A DNA stretch of 36,237 bases from Dehalococcoidia bacterium (GCA_021296025.1 JAGWBF010000012.1:1-36237); one strand, 5' to 3'. Shown: positions 17,670 to 25,820, numbered from the stretch's first letter. Translations and numbers: made by a program. Notes: generated from the sequence alone by a model not told the origin.

Positions 17670-18785
17670 TTAGTTGGATGGCACAAGCTGGTATCCCAGC
17701 TTCGTCAGGGATGTTTCCAGGGCGTTGAGCACTTCCTGGATGTCCTCGCGGGTGACCAGTCCCATGTGGCCTATGCGGAATATCTTGCCCTGCAGGGGGC
17801 CTTGCCCGGCGGCCAGAACCACCGAATGTTCGGTCCTCATCATCTCCACCAGGGCTCCGCAGTCCACGCCTTCGGGATTGTTGATGGCCGTAACCGTGTC
17901 CGAGGCGTGGGCGTCGTCTGCCAGGAGGGTAAGTCCCAGCTTCTGCACCCCCGCTCGGGTGAAATCGGCGATCTCATGGTGTCGCTGGTACACGCTCTCC
18001 ATGCCCTCATCAAGCATCATGTCCAGCGCCACATCCAGGCCGTAGAGGAGGGCTACGTTGGGTGTGAAGGGATTCTGGCCCCGGTCCAGGTATCGGTGAG
18101 CTGATCCGAGGTCCAAGTAGTACCTCGGCATGGTGGATTCCTTATAGGCCTCCCAGCCCCGGTCGCTGACGCTGGCGAAGGAAAGGCCCGGCGGCACCAT
18201 CAGGCCCTTCTGGGATGCTGTGGAGACCACGTCGCACTGCCACTGGTCGGTGTTTAGGGGGACGCACCCCAGGCTGCTGACCGCATCGACGAGGAGCAGC
18301 TTGCCGAACTCCCCCTTAACAACCTTGGCGATGCTCTCCAGGTCGTTGGTGATCCCCGTGGAGGTCTCGTTGTGGGTGACCAGCACAGCCTTGATGCCCG
18401 GATCATCCTGGAGGGCCTTGCGTATCACTTCAGGGTCTGCGGGGGTCCCCCACTCGAATTCCAGCTTGGTCACGTTGGTCCGGTAGATTCGCGCTATGTC
18501 GGCGAACCGGTCTCCGAAGTAGCCGATGCTGACCGCCAGCACCTTGTCGTCGGGGGAGAGAGTATTCACCACCGCTGCTTCCAGAGCGCCGGTGCCCGAG
18601 GCGGTGAGGATGTACACTTTCCCTGAAGTCATGTAGATGCGGCTCAGCTTGTCTGTAAGGCCGTCTATTAGCTGCCGGAACTCGGGTCCCCTGTGATTGA
18701 TCATCTGCTGGCTCATTCCGTCCAGCACCTCGTCGGGGCAGGGAGTTGGGCCGGGAGTCCGCAGGTTTTGCTGTGGAGCTTTCAC
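17670..18785 (-). CDS. Class V PLP aminotransferase (serine/phosphoserine type)
   Basis: This 371-residue PLP enzyme belongs to the alanine-glyoxylate/serine-pyruvate branch of class V aminotransferases. Visible residues are the N-terminal TPGPTPCPDEV, the ASGTGALEAAV phosphate-binding loop (62-72), Asp167 in LLVDAVSSLG that contacts the pyridine nitrogen, and Lys193 in TASQKGLMVPPG for the Schiff base. Members of this branch replace SerC in several Chloroflexota and methanogens. The position directly before serA suggests transamination of 3-phosphohydroxypyruvate, but alanine-glyoxylate exchange is equally possible from sequence alone. The start is GTG at 18785, strongly supported by AGGAGGTG at 18789-18796. 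The stop lies 13 bases before serA. Confidence 0.92.
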   Translation of the reverse strand: MKAPQQNLRTPGPTPCPDEVLDGMSQQMINHRGPEFRQLIDGLTDKLSRIYMTSGKVYILTASGTGALEAAVVNTLSPDDKVLAVSIGYFGDRFADIARIYRTNVTKLEFEWGTPADPEVIRKALQDDPGIKAVLVTHNETSTGITNDLESIAKVVKGEFGKLLLVDAVSSLGCVPLNTDQWQCDVVSTASQKGLMVPPGLSFASVSDRGWEAYKESTMPRYYLDLGSAHRYLDRGQNPFTPNVALLYGLDVALDMMLDEGMESVYQRHHEIADFTRAGVQKLGLTLLADDAHASDTVTAINNPEGVDCGALVEMMRTEHSVVLAAGQGPLQGKIFRIGHMGLVTREDIQEVLNALETSLTKLGYQLVPSN

Positions 18786-18831
18786 GTCACCTCCTCAGGG
18801 TCTGACTTGTATGTTATTTGGGAGCGGAGCC

Positions 18832-20052
18832 CTATGATGCTTCGATGGTCTTTATGAAGCGCCTCCGCCCCAGCTTGATGGTCTGGCCCGGCTTATGGCC
18901 GATCTCTTCCGTGATCTTTGCGCCATCGACCTCCACCGCACCTTCGCTGATGAGCCTTTTCAGCTGGCTTCGGCTGGACTCGGGGAAAGCCAGACGCACC
19001 ACATCGGAGGTGGAGGTGCCCGCGATCACCGGCACCTGCACATACTGGTCTTCGTCGGTGGGGGCCTGCCGGCCCTGCACCACCCGCTCGAAGTTGCTCC
19101 GGGCGTTCTGTCCCTCCTGGGGGCTGTGGAACTGGGCTGTGATATCCTCGGCCAAGCGTTTCTTGAACTCCATGGGATTCACGGATGAATCGTCCAGGGC
19201 CCTGGAAATCTCCTCCAGCTCGACGTCGGGAACGTCAGTCAAGTATCGGAAGTAGTCCATCACCAGCGTATCGGGCAGGGACATTACTTTACCAAACATC
19301 GTACTGGGAGGCTCATCCACACCGATATAGTTGCCGAGACTCTTGCTCATCTTCTGGCTGCCGTCGGTGCCGACCAGGATGGGCATCAGGAAGCACTGCT
19401 GGGGACGCTGGTCCATCATGCCCTGCATCTCCCGGCCCACCAGCAGGTTGAACTTCTGGTCTGTGCCGCCGAACTCGATGTCCGATGTGATGGCGACCGA
19501 ATCGTAGGCTTGCAAGAGGGGATAGAGCAGCTCGGTGATGGCTATGGGGCGGTGGGCCTGAAAACGCCGAGCGAAGTCATCCCTTTCCAGGAACTGGGCA
19601 ATGGTGAAGCGGCCAGTGAGGCGGATCACATCGGCCAAGCTGAATTTCCCAAACCACTCGCTCTGCCAGACCACCTGGGTCCGTTCCCGGTCGATCACCT
19701 TGAAGAACTGTTCCATGTAAGACTGGGCGTTATCCACGACTTCCTCGTGGGTGAGCACCGGCCGGGTGGCCGACTGGCCGCTGGGGTCTCCTATTTGGGC
19801 TGTCCAGTCGCCCACGATCAGGATCACCTGGTGTCCGAGCTCCTGGAGCTGCCTCAGCTTACGCAGGCCCACCACATGACCCAAAAGTATGTCCGGACGG
19901 CTGGGGTCGAAGCCCATCTTTAGACGCAGGGATGTGCCTGAATGCATGAGGCGGACGAACTCCGACTCCACTATGATTTCGCTTACGCCCCGCTTAAGTA
20001 TCCTTTGCAGGGTAACTTGGTCGGGTATGGAGGCTTTATTGGCGGACGTCAT
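18832..20052 (-). CDS. tyrS: Tyrosyl-tRNA synthetase (type 2 subfamily)
   Basis: This 406-residue class I synthetase charges tRNA-Tyr. The HIGH-type signature is HVVG (59-62, in DILLGHVVGLRKLRQ), the KMSKS loop is perfect (234-238, GSQKMSKSLGNYIG), and a C-terminal S4 RNA-binding domain covers about 345-400. The motif variants and length match the TyrS2/TyrZ branch rather than the E. coli-like TyrS1 branch. The ATG at 20052 lies 6 bases after ribF, so the two are probably coupled, and no strong separate ribosome binding site is visible. The aminotransferase follows 46 bases downstream on the same strand. Confidence 0.96.
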   Translation of the reverse strand: MTSANKASIPDQVTLQRILKRGVSEIIVESEFVRLMHSGTSLRLKMGFDPSRPDILLGHVVGLRKLRQLQELGHQVILIVGDWTAQIGDPSGQSATRPVLTHEEVVDNAQSYMEQFFKVIDRERTQVVWQSEWFGKFSLADVIRLTGRFTIAQFLERDDFARRFQAHRPIAITELLYPLLQAYDSVAITSDIEFGGTDQKFNLLVGREMQGMMDQRPQQCFLMPILVGTDGSQKMSKSLGNYIGVDEPPSTMFGKVMSLPDTLVMDYFRYLTDVPDVELEEISRALDDSSVNPMEFKKRLAEDITAQFHSPQEGQNARSNFERVVQGRQAPTDEDQYVQVPVIAGTSTSDVVRLAFPESSRSQLKRLISEGAVEVDGAKITEEIGHKPGQTIKLGRRRFIKTIEAS

Positions 20053-20058
20053 GGTCGG

Positions 20059-21003
20059 TTAGCTTCTTCGTTGGGCGACCTGTTCAACGGAGAGGATGTC
20101 CCTGGCGTGCTCCACATCCAGTTTCATCTGTCGTACCAGTTCATCCACGCTTTCAAAGGCCAGCTCTTCCCTTAGCCTTTCGACAAACTCCAGGGTCACC
20201 TGCTTTCCGTAGATATCCTGGTCGAAGTCCATGATGAATGCTTCCACCAGCTTGGGTCCAGAGCCGAATGTTGGGCGGACACCCACGTTGGTGGCCGAGA
20301 GATAGCGATTGCCGTCCACTGTGGCCCAAGTTGCATATATCCCGTTCTCGGGCGCCATGGTGGCCGAATCGATCTCAAGGTTTGCCGTAGGGAAGCCCAG
20401 CGTGGCTCCCCGACGGTCGCCATGCACGACCGCCCCGGTAATGGAGTAGGTACGTCCAAGAAGACGGGATGCCTCAGCTACGTTGCCGCATGCTATGGCC
20501 CGGCGGATAGCGCTGCTCTTGACGATGCCCTCACCAAGGTAAACGGGTTCGACGGTCCGGACCCAAAAGCCCAGATCGGCGCCGATCTCTTCGATAACCG
20601 GAATGGTGCCGTCCCTGTTGTGCCCCATGGCAAAGTCCGGGCCCACCACCAAACCTCGCATCTTCAGTTGGCTGCTCAGCAGGGTCAGGAACTCCCTCGC
20701 GCTGAGAATGGACAATTCCCGTGTGAACTCCAGGGCCACCACCTTTTCGACTCCCGCATGTCGCAGCAGAGATATGCGTTCCTCCAGGGGGGTGATGTAG
20801 GCAACGTCTGCCCCAGGAGCCAGCACAGAGCGGGGATGATTGCGGAAGGTCAGGACACCGGGGACGAGGCCTTCCGGAAGGGCCATGGACTGCAATTGGC
20901 TGAGAAGGTGCTGGTGGCCGAGGTGCACACCGTCAAAGATCCCGATAGTGAAGGCGGTGTCTGCTTCAGATGCGACCCTGGCGAACTCTTCGTGAACTGT
21001 CAT
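20059..21003 (-). CDS. ribF: Bifunctional riboflavin kinase / FAD synthetase
   Basis: This 314-residue protein phosphorylates riboflavin to FMN and adenylylates FMN to FAD. The N-terminal nucleotidyltransferase part has AFTIGIFDGVHLGHQHLL, and the C-terminal kinase part has RGATLGFPTANL and ATNVGVRPTFG. Both activities therefore look intact, and the length is normal. The ATG at 21003 is taken as the start. An in-frame GTG at 21018 would add five residues and cannot be excluded, because the ribosome binding sites are weak in both cases (AGGT before the ATG; AAGAG touching the GTG). The leader upstream is unusually structured. It is first in a probable ribF-tyrS-aminotransferase-serA-coiled-coil operon. 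Confidence 0.95.
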   Translation of the reverse strand: MTVHEEFARVASEADTAFTIGIFDGVHLGHQHLLSQLQSMALPEGLVPGVLTFRNHPRSVLAPGADVAYITPLEERISLLRHAGVEKVVALEFTRELSILSAREFLTLLSSQLKMRGLVVGPDFAMGHNRDGTIPVIEEIGADLGFWVRTVEPVYLGEGIVKSSAIRRAIACGNVAEASRLLGRTYSITGAVVHGDRRGATLGFPTANLEIDSATMAPENGIYATWATVDGNRYLSATNVGVRPTFGSGPKLVEAFIMDFDQDIYGKQVTLEFVERLREELAFESVDELVRQMKLDVEHARDILSVEQVAQRRS

Positions 21004-21006
21004 GCG

Positions 21007-21100
21007 GGACCTGAACACCTCTTAGGTCCGGCCATGGCGAACCGGCGGAAAGTGAAGAACGGCTAGCCCAAGTAGAAGGACGGATAGAAGCGCCGGACCT
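21007..21100 (-). promoter_or_regulatory. ribF 5' leader with competing inverted repeats (possible RNA switch)
   Basis: On the minus strand the predicted transcript starts at or near 21100 with AGGTCCGGC (21100-21092). This pairs perfectly with GCCGGACCT (21032-21024), closing a 59-base internal domain. The same GGACCT (21029-21024) can instead pair with AGGTCC (21012-21007), which sits three bases before the ATG. That second hairpin would hide AGGT and the GTG alternative start. It does not resemble the known FMN riboswitch consensus. The fold was drawn by eye and no energy was calculated. Confidence 0.4.
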
Positions 21101-21106
21101 GGGGCG

Positions 21107-21135
21107 ATGTTAGCATAGCTACCAATGAGCGTCAA
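21107..21135 (-). promoter_or_regulatory. Promoter for the ribF-tyrS-serA cluster
   Basis: TTGACG (21130-21135) lies 17 bases before TAACAT (21107-21112), read on the minus strand, and the -10 is preceded by TGC, an extended -10. This is one of the best matches in the window. Initiation seven bases downstream falls on the A at 21100, the first base of the leader stem. Confidence 0.6.
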
Positions 21136-21234
21136 CTTGAGCGGTGCTGGGGTGCATAGTTTTCCGATACCCGTTTACCGATCAAGTACCGCCCTACGGC
21201 AAGGAGCAAGACCCGGAGGTCGGGCGGCGTACTG

Positions 21235-22263
21235 CTATACTGCCACCTTGACACGTCCCCTGCCCAGGGCTGCGGCTACGTCATTCAGCTGCCCCATGGT
21301 CTGGTTGAATATCTCGAAGGTCAGGGCCTGTGCGCCGTCGCACATGGCCGTCGCCGGGTCGGGATGGACCTCCACGATCAGCCCATGGGCACCTGCGGCC
21401 ACCGAAGCCAGGACCATGGGGGGCACCAGGTTGGTCTTGCCGGTGCTGTGGCTTGGGTCGGAGATGATGGGCAGGTGGCTCAGGTTCTTGATCATGGGGA
21501 TTGCGGCTAGATCCAGTGTGAAGCGCGTGGCAGTCTCGAAGGTCCTTATGCCCCGTTCGCACAGGATGACCTGGCTGTTGCCGCCCGACAGGACATACTC
21601 GGCAGCCAGCAGCCACTCTTCGTAGGATGCAGCGAAGCCCCTCTTGACCATAACAGGCTTGCGGACCTTCCCCACCGCATCCAGCAGGTTGAAGTTCTGA
21701 GCGTTGCGGGAGCCGATTTGCAGGATGTCGGCGTACTGGGCGACCATACCCACATCCTCGGTGGACATCACCTCGGTTATGACAGGAAGTCCCGTTTCCT
21801 CCCGAGCCTTGGCCAGAAGCTGAAGACCCTGGACACCCATTCCCCTGAAGCTGTAGGGGGACGAACGGGGCTTGAAGGCGCCCCCTCGGAGGATGTGCGC
21901 TCCGGCCTTCTTTACCTCCCAGGCTGTCGTGAGCATCTGCTTTTCGCTCTCCACCGCGCAGGGGCCTGCCATCACGACCACTTCGTCGCCACCGATGGAT
22001 ATGTCGCCGACCTTTACGATGGTGTCCTCGGGCTTGAACTCCCTGCTGGACAGCTTGTAGGGCTTGGAGATTAGGACAACTTCCGAGACCCCGGGGAGCA
22101 GCTCCAGCTCATCCTTCAGCTCACGGTAGGTCTGGCCCAATACCCCAACGACGGTCCTTTCGACTCCCTCAGATACCTGGGCCTTCAGTCCATGGCCCTC
22201 GATCCGCCCCTTTACCCCCTCCAGGTGTGCCTGGGTGCTATCTCTTTGCATCACCACGATCAT
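21235..22263 (-). CDS. aroF: 3-deoxy-7-phosphoheptulonate (DAHP) synthase, type I beta with N-terminal ACT-like domain
   Basis: This 342-residue enzyme condenses phosphoenolpyruvate and erythrose 4-phosphate, the entry step of the shikimate pathway. The first 75 residues form a ferredoxin-like/ACT-type regulatory domain (MIVVMQRDST...), as in the Thermotoga enzyme. The barrel shows metal-ligand Cys102 in MAGPCAVES, Lys131 in FKPRSSPYSFRG, the GSRNAQNFNLL loop, and SDPSHSTGKTNLV. The extra domain suggests feedback control by tyrosine or phenylalanine, as shown for Thermotoga; here that is inference. The ATG has AAGGAA about 8 bases upstream. It follows aroH on the same strand after 134 bases, grouping the entry step with chorismate mutase and trpA. 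Confidence 0.96.
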   Translation of the reverse strand: MIVVMQRDSTQAHLEGVKGRIEGHGLKAQVSEGVERTVVGVLGQTYRELKDELELLPGVSEVVLISKPYKLSSREFKPEDTIVKVGDISIGGDEVVVMAGPCAVESEKQMLTTAWEVKKAGAHILRGGAFKPRSSPYSFRGMGVQGLQLLAKAREETGLPVITEVMSTEDVGMVAQYADILQIGSRNAQNFNLLDAVGKVRKPVMVKRGFAASYEEWLLAAEYVLSGGNSQVILCERGIRTFETATRFTLDLAAIPMIKNLSHLPIISDPSHSTGKTNLVPPMVLASVAAGAHGLIVEVHPDPATAMCDGAQALTFEIFNQTMGQLNDVAAALGRGRVKVAV

Positions 22264-22397
22264 GCCGGATTTCCTTTCTATAGGAACGTACAGTGTGCTA
22301 GCTAAGGGGGTGTTGGATATCCCGCTCCGATCATCAACCCTTGCGAGGCCATACAGGAGCCTTTAGCAGCCGGACCATCCGTTCTCGAAAACTATCC

Positions 22398-22760
22398 CTA
22401 TTCGTTATCGCTCCTCAGAGTAGTTGCGTCCCTGAGGTATACATGTACGAGGTCATCGGGATCTTTATCTGTGTTAACAAGTATAAGGACGCGAATACAC
22501 TTGGACAAGCTGTTTGGCACCGCGATTTCGGGGCTACACAGCAGTGCGGTCTTCTCCCAGCCCATTCTCCGCACCGCGGTGGCGGGGAAGGCTGCGTTCA
22601 GGTCCTGGGTGGCGGTCAGAAACATCGCCGCAACATCGGATTCGGTGATCTCGTTCGCCGCCACCATCTGCTGCAGCAGCTCCTCCGTAGCGGCGAAAAT
22701 GGCTTCCCTGGTGTTCTCCGTGGTCGTTGTCGCCCCCCGGATGCCTCGACACACGCTCAT
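22398..22760 (-). CDS. aroH: Chorismate mutase, AroH class
   Basis: This 120-residue enzyme converts chorismate to prephenate, committing flux to phenylalanine and tyrosine. It is the trimeric AroH fold of Bacillus subtilis, not the helical AroQ type. The active-site residues fall at the same numbers as in the B. subtilis enzyme: Cys75, Glu78, Arg90 and Tyr108, with Arg8 in CRGIRGATT matching Arg7. The ATG overlaps the trpA stop as ATGA (22757-22760), so the two are translationally coupled. This places the branch to Phe/Tyr and the last steps of Trp synthesis in one transcript. Confidence 0.96.
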   Translation of the reverse strand: MSVCRGIRGATTTTENTREAIFAATEELLQQMVAANEITESDVAAMFLTATQDLNAAFPATAVRRMGWEKTALLCSPEIAVPNSLSKCIRVLILVNTDKDPDDLVHVYLRDATTLRSDNE

Positions 22761-23581
22761 CGGGGACCGGCCTCCCCGTTGTTCATGGCCTTTCCCGATA
22801 GGGCCTCTACGAATCGGCTGGCGTTTTCGACCATCTTCTCTCTGGGGGACCGCACAACGGTATCGACCATGGCGCTGCCCACCACAGCGGCTTGGGCTTC
22901 CTTGCCCAGGGAGTCGATATGCTCGCGGGACGATATCCCGAAGCCAACAGCCAGGGGAAGGGAGGTGTGCCGTCGCACCCGCTCCAGCAGGGGGAACACC
23001 CTGGTAGAGAGGGCATCTCGCGCGCCCGTCACTCCCGTCAAGGTAACGCAGTAGATGAACCCGGAGCTGACGCTGCAGGCTGAAGCGATCCTCTCGTCAG
23101 TGCTGGTGGGGGCCAGGAGGGAGATTACGTGGATGCCCTCTGGCTGACACTGCTCCATTAGGGGATGGGCCTCATCGGGGGGCAGGTCCACGACGATTAG
23201 GCCATCCACCCCAGCCTGGGATGCATCCTTGGCAAAGGTCGACAAGCCGTAGCGCAGAATGGGGTTGTAGTAGCCCATCAGGACCAGGGGAGTCTCAGGT
23301 ACCTTGGGACGCAGCTCAGCAACCAACTCCACGCAGTCGCCCAACGTAACGCCGTTCTGAAGGGCTGTGTAGCTGGAGGCCTGGATGGTCGGGCCTTCTG
23401 CCAGGGGGTCGCTGAAAGGGACTCCCAGCTCTATGCAGTCAGCCCCCGACTGGGCTAGTGCGGGTACCAGCTGCCTGGTGGAATCCAGGTCGGGACAGCC
23501 GACCGTCAGGAAGACGATAAGGCCGGTACGGTCCTCTTCCTGCATACGCCGGAACCTGGCAGCTATACGGTCCTGGATCAT
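22757..23581 (-). CDS. trpA: Tryptophan synthase alpha chain
   Basis: This 274-residue TIM barrel cleaves indole-3-glycerol phosphate to indole, which is normally channelled to TrpB. Family blocks are present: FLTVGCPDLD, CIELGVPFSDPLAEGPTIQ, MGYYNPILRYG, GLIVVDLPPDE and VGFGISS. The catalytic Glu49 of Salmonella is Glu51 here, but catalytic Asp60 is replaced by Glu62 (PLAEGPT instead of PLADGPT). The ATG at 23581 is preferred over one at 23626. It gives normal length with GGAAG upstream, whereas the promoter -10 at 23629-23634 would place 23626 before the transcript start. No trpB is adjacent; the upstream neighbour is a CPBP protease and the downstream one is aroH. Confidence 0.95.
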   Translation of the reverse strand: MIQDRIAARFRRMQEEDRTGLIVFLTVGCPDLDSTRQLVPALAQSGADCIELGVPFSDPLAEGPTIQASSYTALQNGVTLGDCVELVAELRPKVPETPLVLMGYYNPILRYGLSTFAKDASQAGVDGLIVVDLPPDEAHPLMEQCQPEGIHVISLLAPTSTDERIASACSVSSGFIYCVTLTGVTGARDALSTRVFPLLERVRRHTSLPLAVGFGISSREHIDSLGKEAQAAVVGSAMVDTVVRSPREKMVENASRFVEALSGKAMNNGEAGPR

Positions 23582-23628
23582 TGGTTTCCATCTTCCGGTA
23601 AGGTCCCCTCTTCCCAACGGTCGCATAC

Positions 23629-23657
23629 ATTATACGCCCTTCTAGTCCAACCCCCAA
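23629..23657 (-). promoter_or_regulatory. Promoter for trpA-aroH
   Basis: A perfect TATAAT (23629-23634, minus strand) follows TTGGGG (23652-23657) with a 17-base spacer. It overlaps the 3' end of the CPBP gene and predicts initiation near 23622, leaving a leader of about 40 bases to the trpA ATG at 23581. Confidence 0.55.
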
Positions 23658-24373
23658 GCGACAACAGCTAGAGCCAGGGCGTTCTGCACTCCATGGGCGA
23701 TGAAAGAAGGCCAAATAGAGCCGCTCTTGTGGTACAGCCATGCTAGCATGAGGCCCGTCACAAAGATGGGGATGAATACCCCAACCTGCTGGTGGGCCAG
23801 GGCAAAAAGGACAGAAGTTACCAGGGCGGCCTTGATTGGACCGATGCTGTTGGATATGCCCGGGAAGATGAACCCCCGGAAGAGCACCTCCTCCGCGAAT
23901 GGCACCAAAACCGCCACGATGATGAAGACCATGATAAGGGAGGCGCCGACGGGTTCGAAATCGCCCAGGGACGGCTCCGGCGGTTCCAGGGCATGCCATC
24001 CCAGGGCCGTTACGACCAAGGTGTAGGCAACGGTGAATCCCAGGCTGACCAGAAAGACGGGAATGGGAAGGGCCATAAAGAAGAGCACTCGTTTCCTTGG
24101 CAGCCTGAGGCCCAGGGTAGCAATGGAAGTCTTGTGCAAAACCGGCCCCAAGGCCCATGACGCCAAAAGCATCAGGATGGAAGTGATCGCAAAAAGGAAG
24201 GCAAATTCAAATTCCGCGCCTGGTTCCACGTCCACAGCTTCCTTTACTTGCTGGTAAAGGAAGCTCGCAACCAGGAGGGAGGCGATGAAGAGCAGTACGC
24301 CAAGGACGACGTGCCTCGGCCCCCAGGGCACTCCCGGGGACCCGGCGTTCAGCGTCGAATCGTCTTCAATCAC
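23642..24373 (-). CDS. CPBP family intramembrane metalloprotease (CAAX/Abi type)
   Basis: This 243-residue membrane protein has about seven to eight hydrophobic segments and the three conserved motifs of the CPBP (Rce1-like) protease family. These are Glu161-Glu162 with Arg166 in FAEEVLFRGF, His194 in LFALAHQQ, and His227 with Asn231 in AHGVQNALA. A catalytically intact enzyme is therefore likely. Substrates of bacterial members vary (prenylated peptides, bacteriocin self-immunity, anti-sigma factors) and none can be named here. The start is GTG at 24373; the only nearby ATG is out of frame and closes after four codons. It is divergent from rarA and upstream of trpA, with no obvious metabolic link to it. 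Confidence 0.9.
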   Translation of the reverse strand: MIEDDSTLNAGSPGVPWGPRHVVLGVLLFIASLLVASFLYQQVKEAVDVEPGAEFEFAFLFAITSILMLLASWALGPVLHKTSIATLGLRLPRKRVLFFMALPIPVFLVSLGFTVAYTLVVTALGWHALEPPEPSLGDFEPVGASLIMVFIIVAVLVPFAEEVLFRGFIFPGISNSIGPIKAALVTSVLFALAHQQVGVFIPIFVTGLMLAWLYHKSGSIWPSFIAHGVQNALALAVVAWGLD

Positions 24374-24491
24374 GTCGTTTGCATTCCCCAGGCTGTCCGG
24401 CAGGTCAATTGAGGCGGTGGCACGCCGGTATCTTACTACCCATAGCGCTGAGGGGGGTGTACTAGACTGGGCCTACGTTGGGGGGCACGCC

Positions 24492-25820
24492 ATGGAGCTT
24501 TTCGAACATGACCGAATAGACAGGCAGCGGAGAGGGGCGCCATTGGCGGGGCGGATGAGGCCCAAGGCCCTTTCGGATCTTGTCGGCCAGGACCTGATCG
24601 TAGGAGAAGGCAAGGTGCTCCGACGGGCGATCGAATCCGACCAGGTGCCCTCCATGGTCCTCTGGGGTCCCCCCGGCAGCGGCAAGACCACCCTGGCCCA
24701 CATCATTGCCGGAGCTACCAGCGCCCATTTCGAACCCATTAGCGCCGTGACCGCGGGGGTGGCTGACCTACGGCGAATTGTGGAAAAAGCCCACGAGAGG
24801 CTGGGCATGTATGGACAGAAGACCATCCTGTTCATCGACGAGATCCATCGCTTCAACAAGGCGCAGCAGGATGTGGTATTGCCCTATGTGGAAGATGGAA
24901 CCTTTACCCTGATCGGGGCCACCACGGAAAACCCGTCCTTCGAGGTTATCCCGCCCCTCCTGTCCCGGTGTCGCGTGTTCACCCTGCAGCCCCTTGGCGA
25001 GGGGGACATAATGGCCATCGTGCGTCGGGCACTGGTCGACGAGGAGAACGGTTTGGGTGCTTTGGGGGTTAGCGTTGATGATAAGGCCCTGCACCACCTT
25101 GTGAGCATCTCCAACGGCGATGCCAGGACCGCGCTGAACGGCTTGGAAGCCTCTGTGCGCGCATGCAGCGCCGACGGAGGCTCGATGGTCGACCTTGCCC
25201 TGATGGAGGATGCCCTCCAGCGACGCTCCCTTCAGTATGACAAAGCCGGAGACCTGCACTACGACACCATTTCGGCGTTCATCAAGTCCGTCAGGGGTTC
25301 ATCTCCCGATGGTGCTATGTACTGGCTGGTGCGAATGATCGAGTCCGGAGAGGATCCGATGTTCATCGCCCGCCGGCTGGTCATACTGGCGGCCGAGGAC
25401 ATCGGACTGGCCGACCCTGCTGCTCTGACCCTTGCTGTGTCCACCCAGCAGGCTGTTCATTTCATCGGCATGCCCGAAGGGGCCATACCGCTGGCTGAGG
25501 CTACCATCTACCTGGCCAGCGCACCCAAGAGCAACTCCGCCTACGCAGCGCTGAACAGGGTGAGGGATGAGGTGAGGAAGTCGCCCAGCGAGCCTGTGCC
25601 CATGCATCTGCGCAACGCGGTTACAGGAATAATGAAGGGCATGGGCTACGGCAAAGACTACAAGTACGGACACGACTACGATGACCATTTCGTTCCCCAG
25701 GACTACTTACCCCCATCGCTGAAGGACAATATGTACTATGAGCCCTCCCAGGAAGGGCAGGAGAAGGAAGCGGCCGCCCGTCTCCGCGCATGGTGGAGCG
25801 AGCGCAGCGAAGAGGCCTGA
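24492..25820 (+). CDS. rarA: Replication-associated recombination protein A (RarA/MgsA AAA+ ATPase)
   Basis: This 442-residue AAA+ ATPase, related to clamp loaders, acts at stalled replication forks. It has Walker A GPPGSGKT (59-66), Walker B ILFIDE (112-117) with the adjacent IHRFNKAQQD, sensor 1 LIGATTENPSF (140-150), and the C-terminal tetramerisation region (YDKAGDLHYDTISAFIKSVRGSSPDGAMYWL). The frame extends upstream to 24285, but the ATG at 24492 gives the normal family length. The extra 69 residues would also overlap the divergent CPBP gene and lack conserved sequence. The ribosome binding site before 24492 is weak (a G run). No functional partner is adjacent. Confidence 0.96.
   Translation: MELFEHDRIDRQRRGAPLAGRMRPKALSDLVGQDLIVGEGKVLRRAIESDQVPSMVLWGPPGSGKTTLAHIIAGATSAHFEPISAVTAGVADLRRIVEKAHERLGMYGQKTILFIDEIHRFNKAQQDVVLPYVEDGTFTLIGATTENPSFEVIPPLLSRCRVFTLQPLGEGDIMAIVRRALVDEENGLGALGVSVDDKALHHLVSISNGDARTALNGLEASVRACSADGGSMVDLALMEDALQRRSLQYDKAGDLHYDTISAFIKSVRGSSPDGAMYWLVRMIESGEDPMFIARRLVILAAEDIGLADPAALTLAVSTQQAVHFIGMPEGAIPLAEATIYLASAPKSNSAYAALNRVRDEVRKSPSEPVPMHLRNAVTGIMKGMGYGKDYKYGHDYDDHFVPQDYLPPSLKDNMYYEPSQEGQEKEAAARLRAWWSERSEEA

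Noticed and set aside
22334..22378. 14-codon frame MVRLLKAPVWPRKG with one Trp codon before aroF, as a possible attenuator peptide
   Set aside because: There is no ribosome binding site, no convincing promoter in the 134-base gap, and no terminator/antiterminator pair or T run follows.
23582..23626. Longer TrpA start at 23626
   Set aside because: The -10 element at 23629-23634 puts the transcript start after this ATG, and the extra 15 residues are not family-like.
24285..24491. N-terminal extension of RarA by 69 residues
   Set aside because: It overlaps the divergent CPBP gene start, has no family similarity, and the protein from 24492 already has the normal length.
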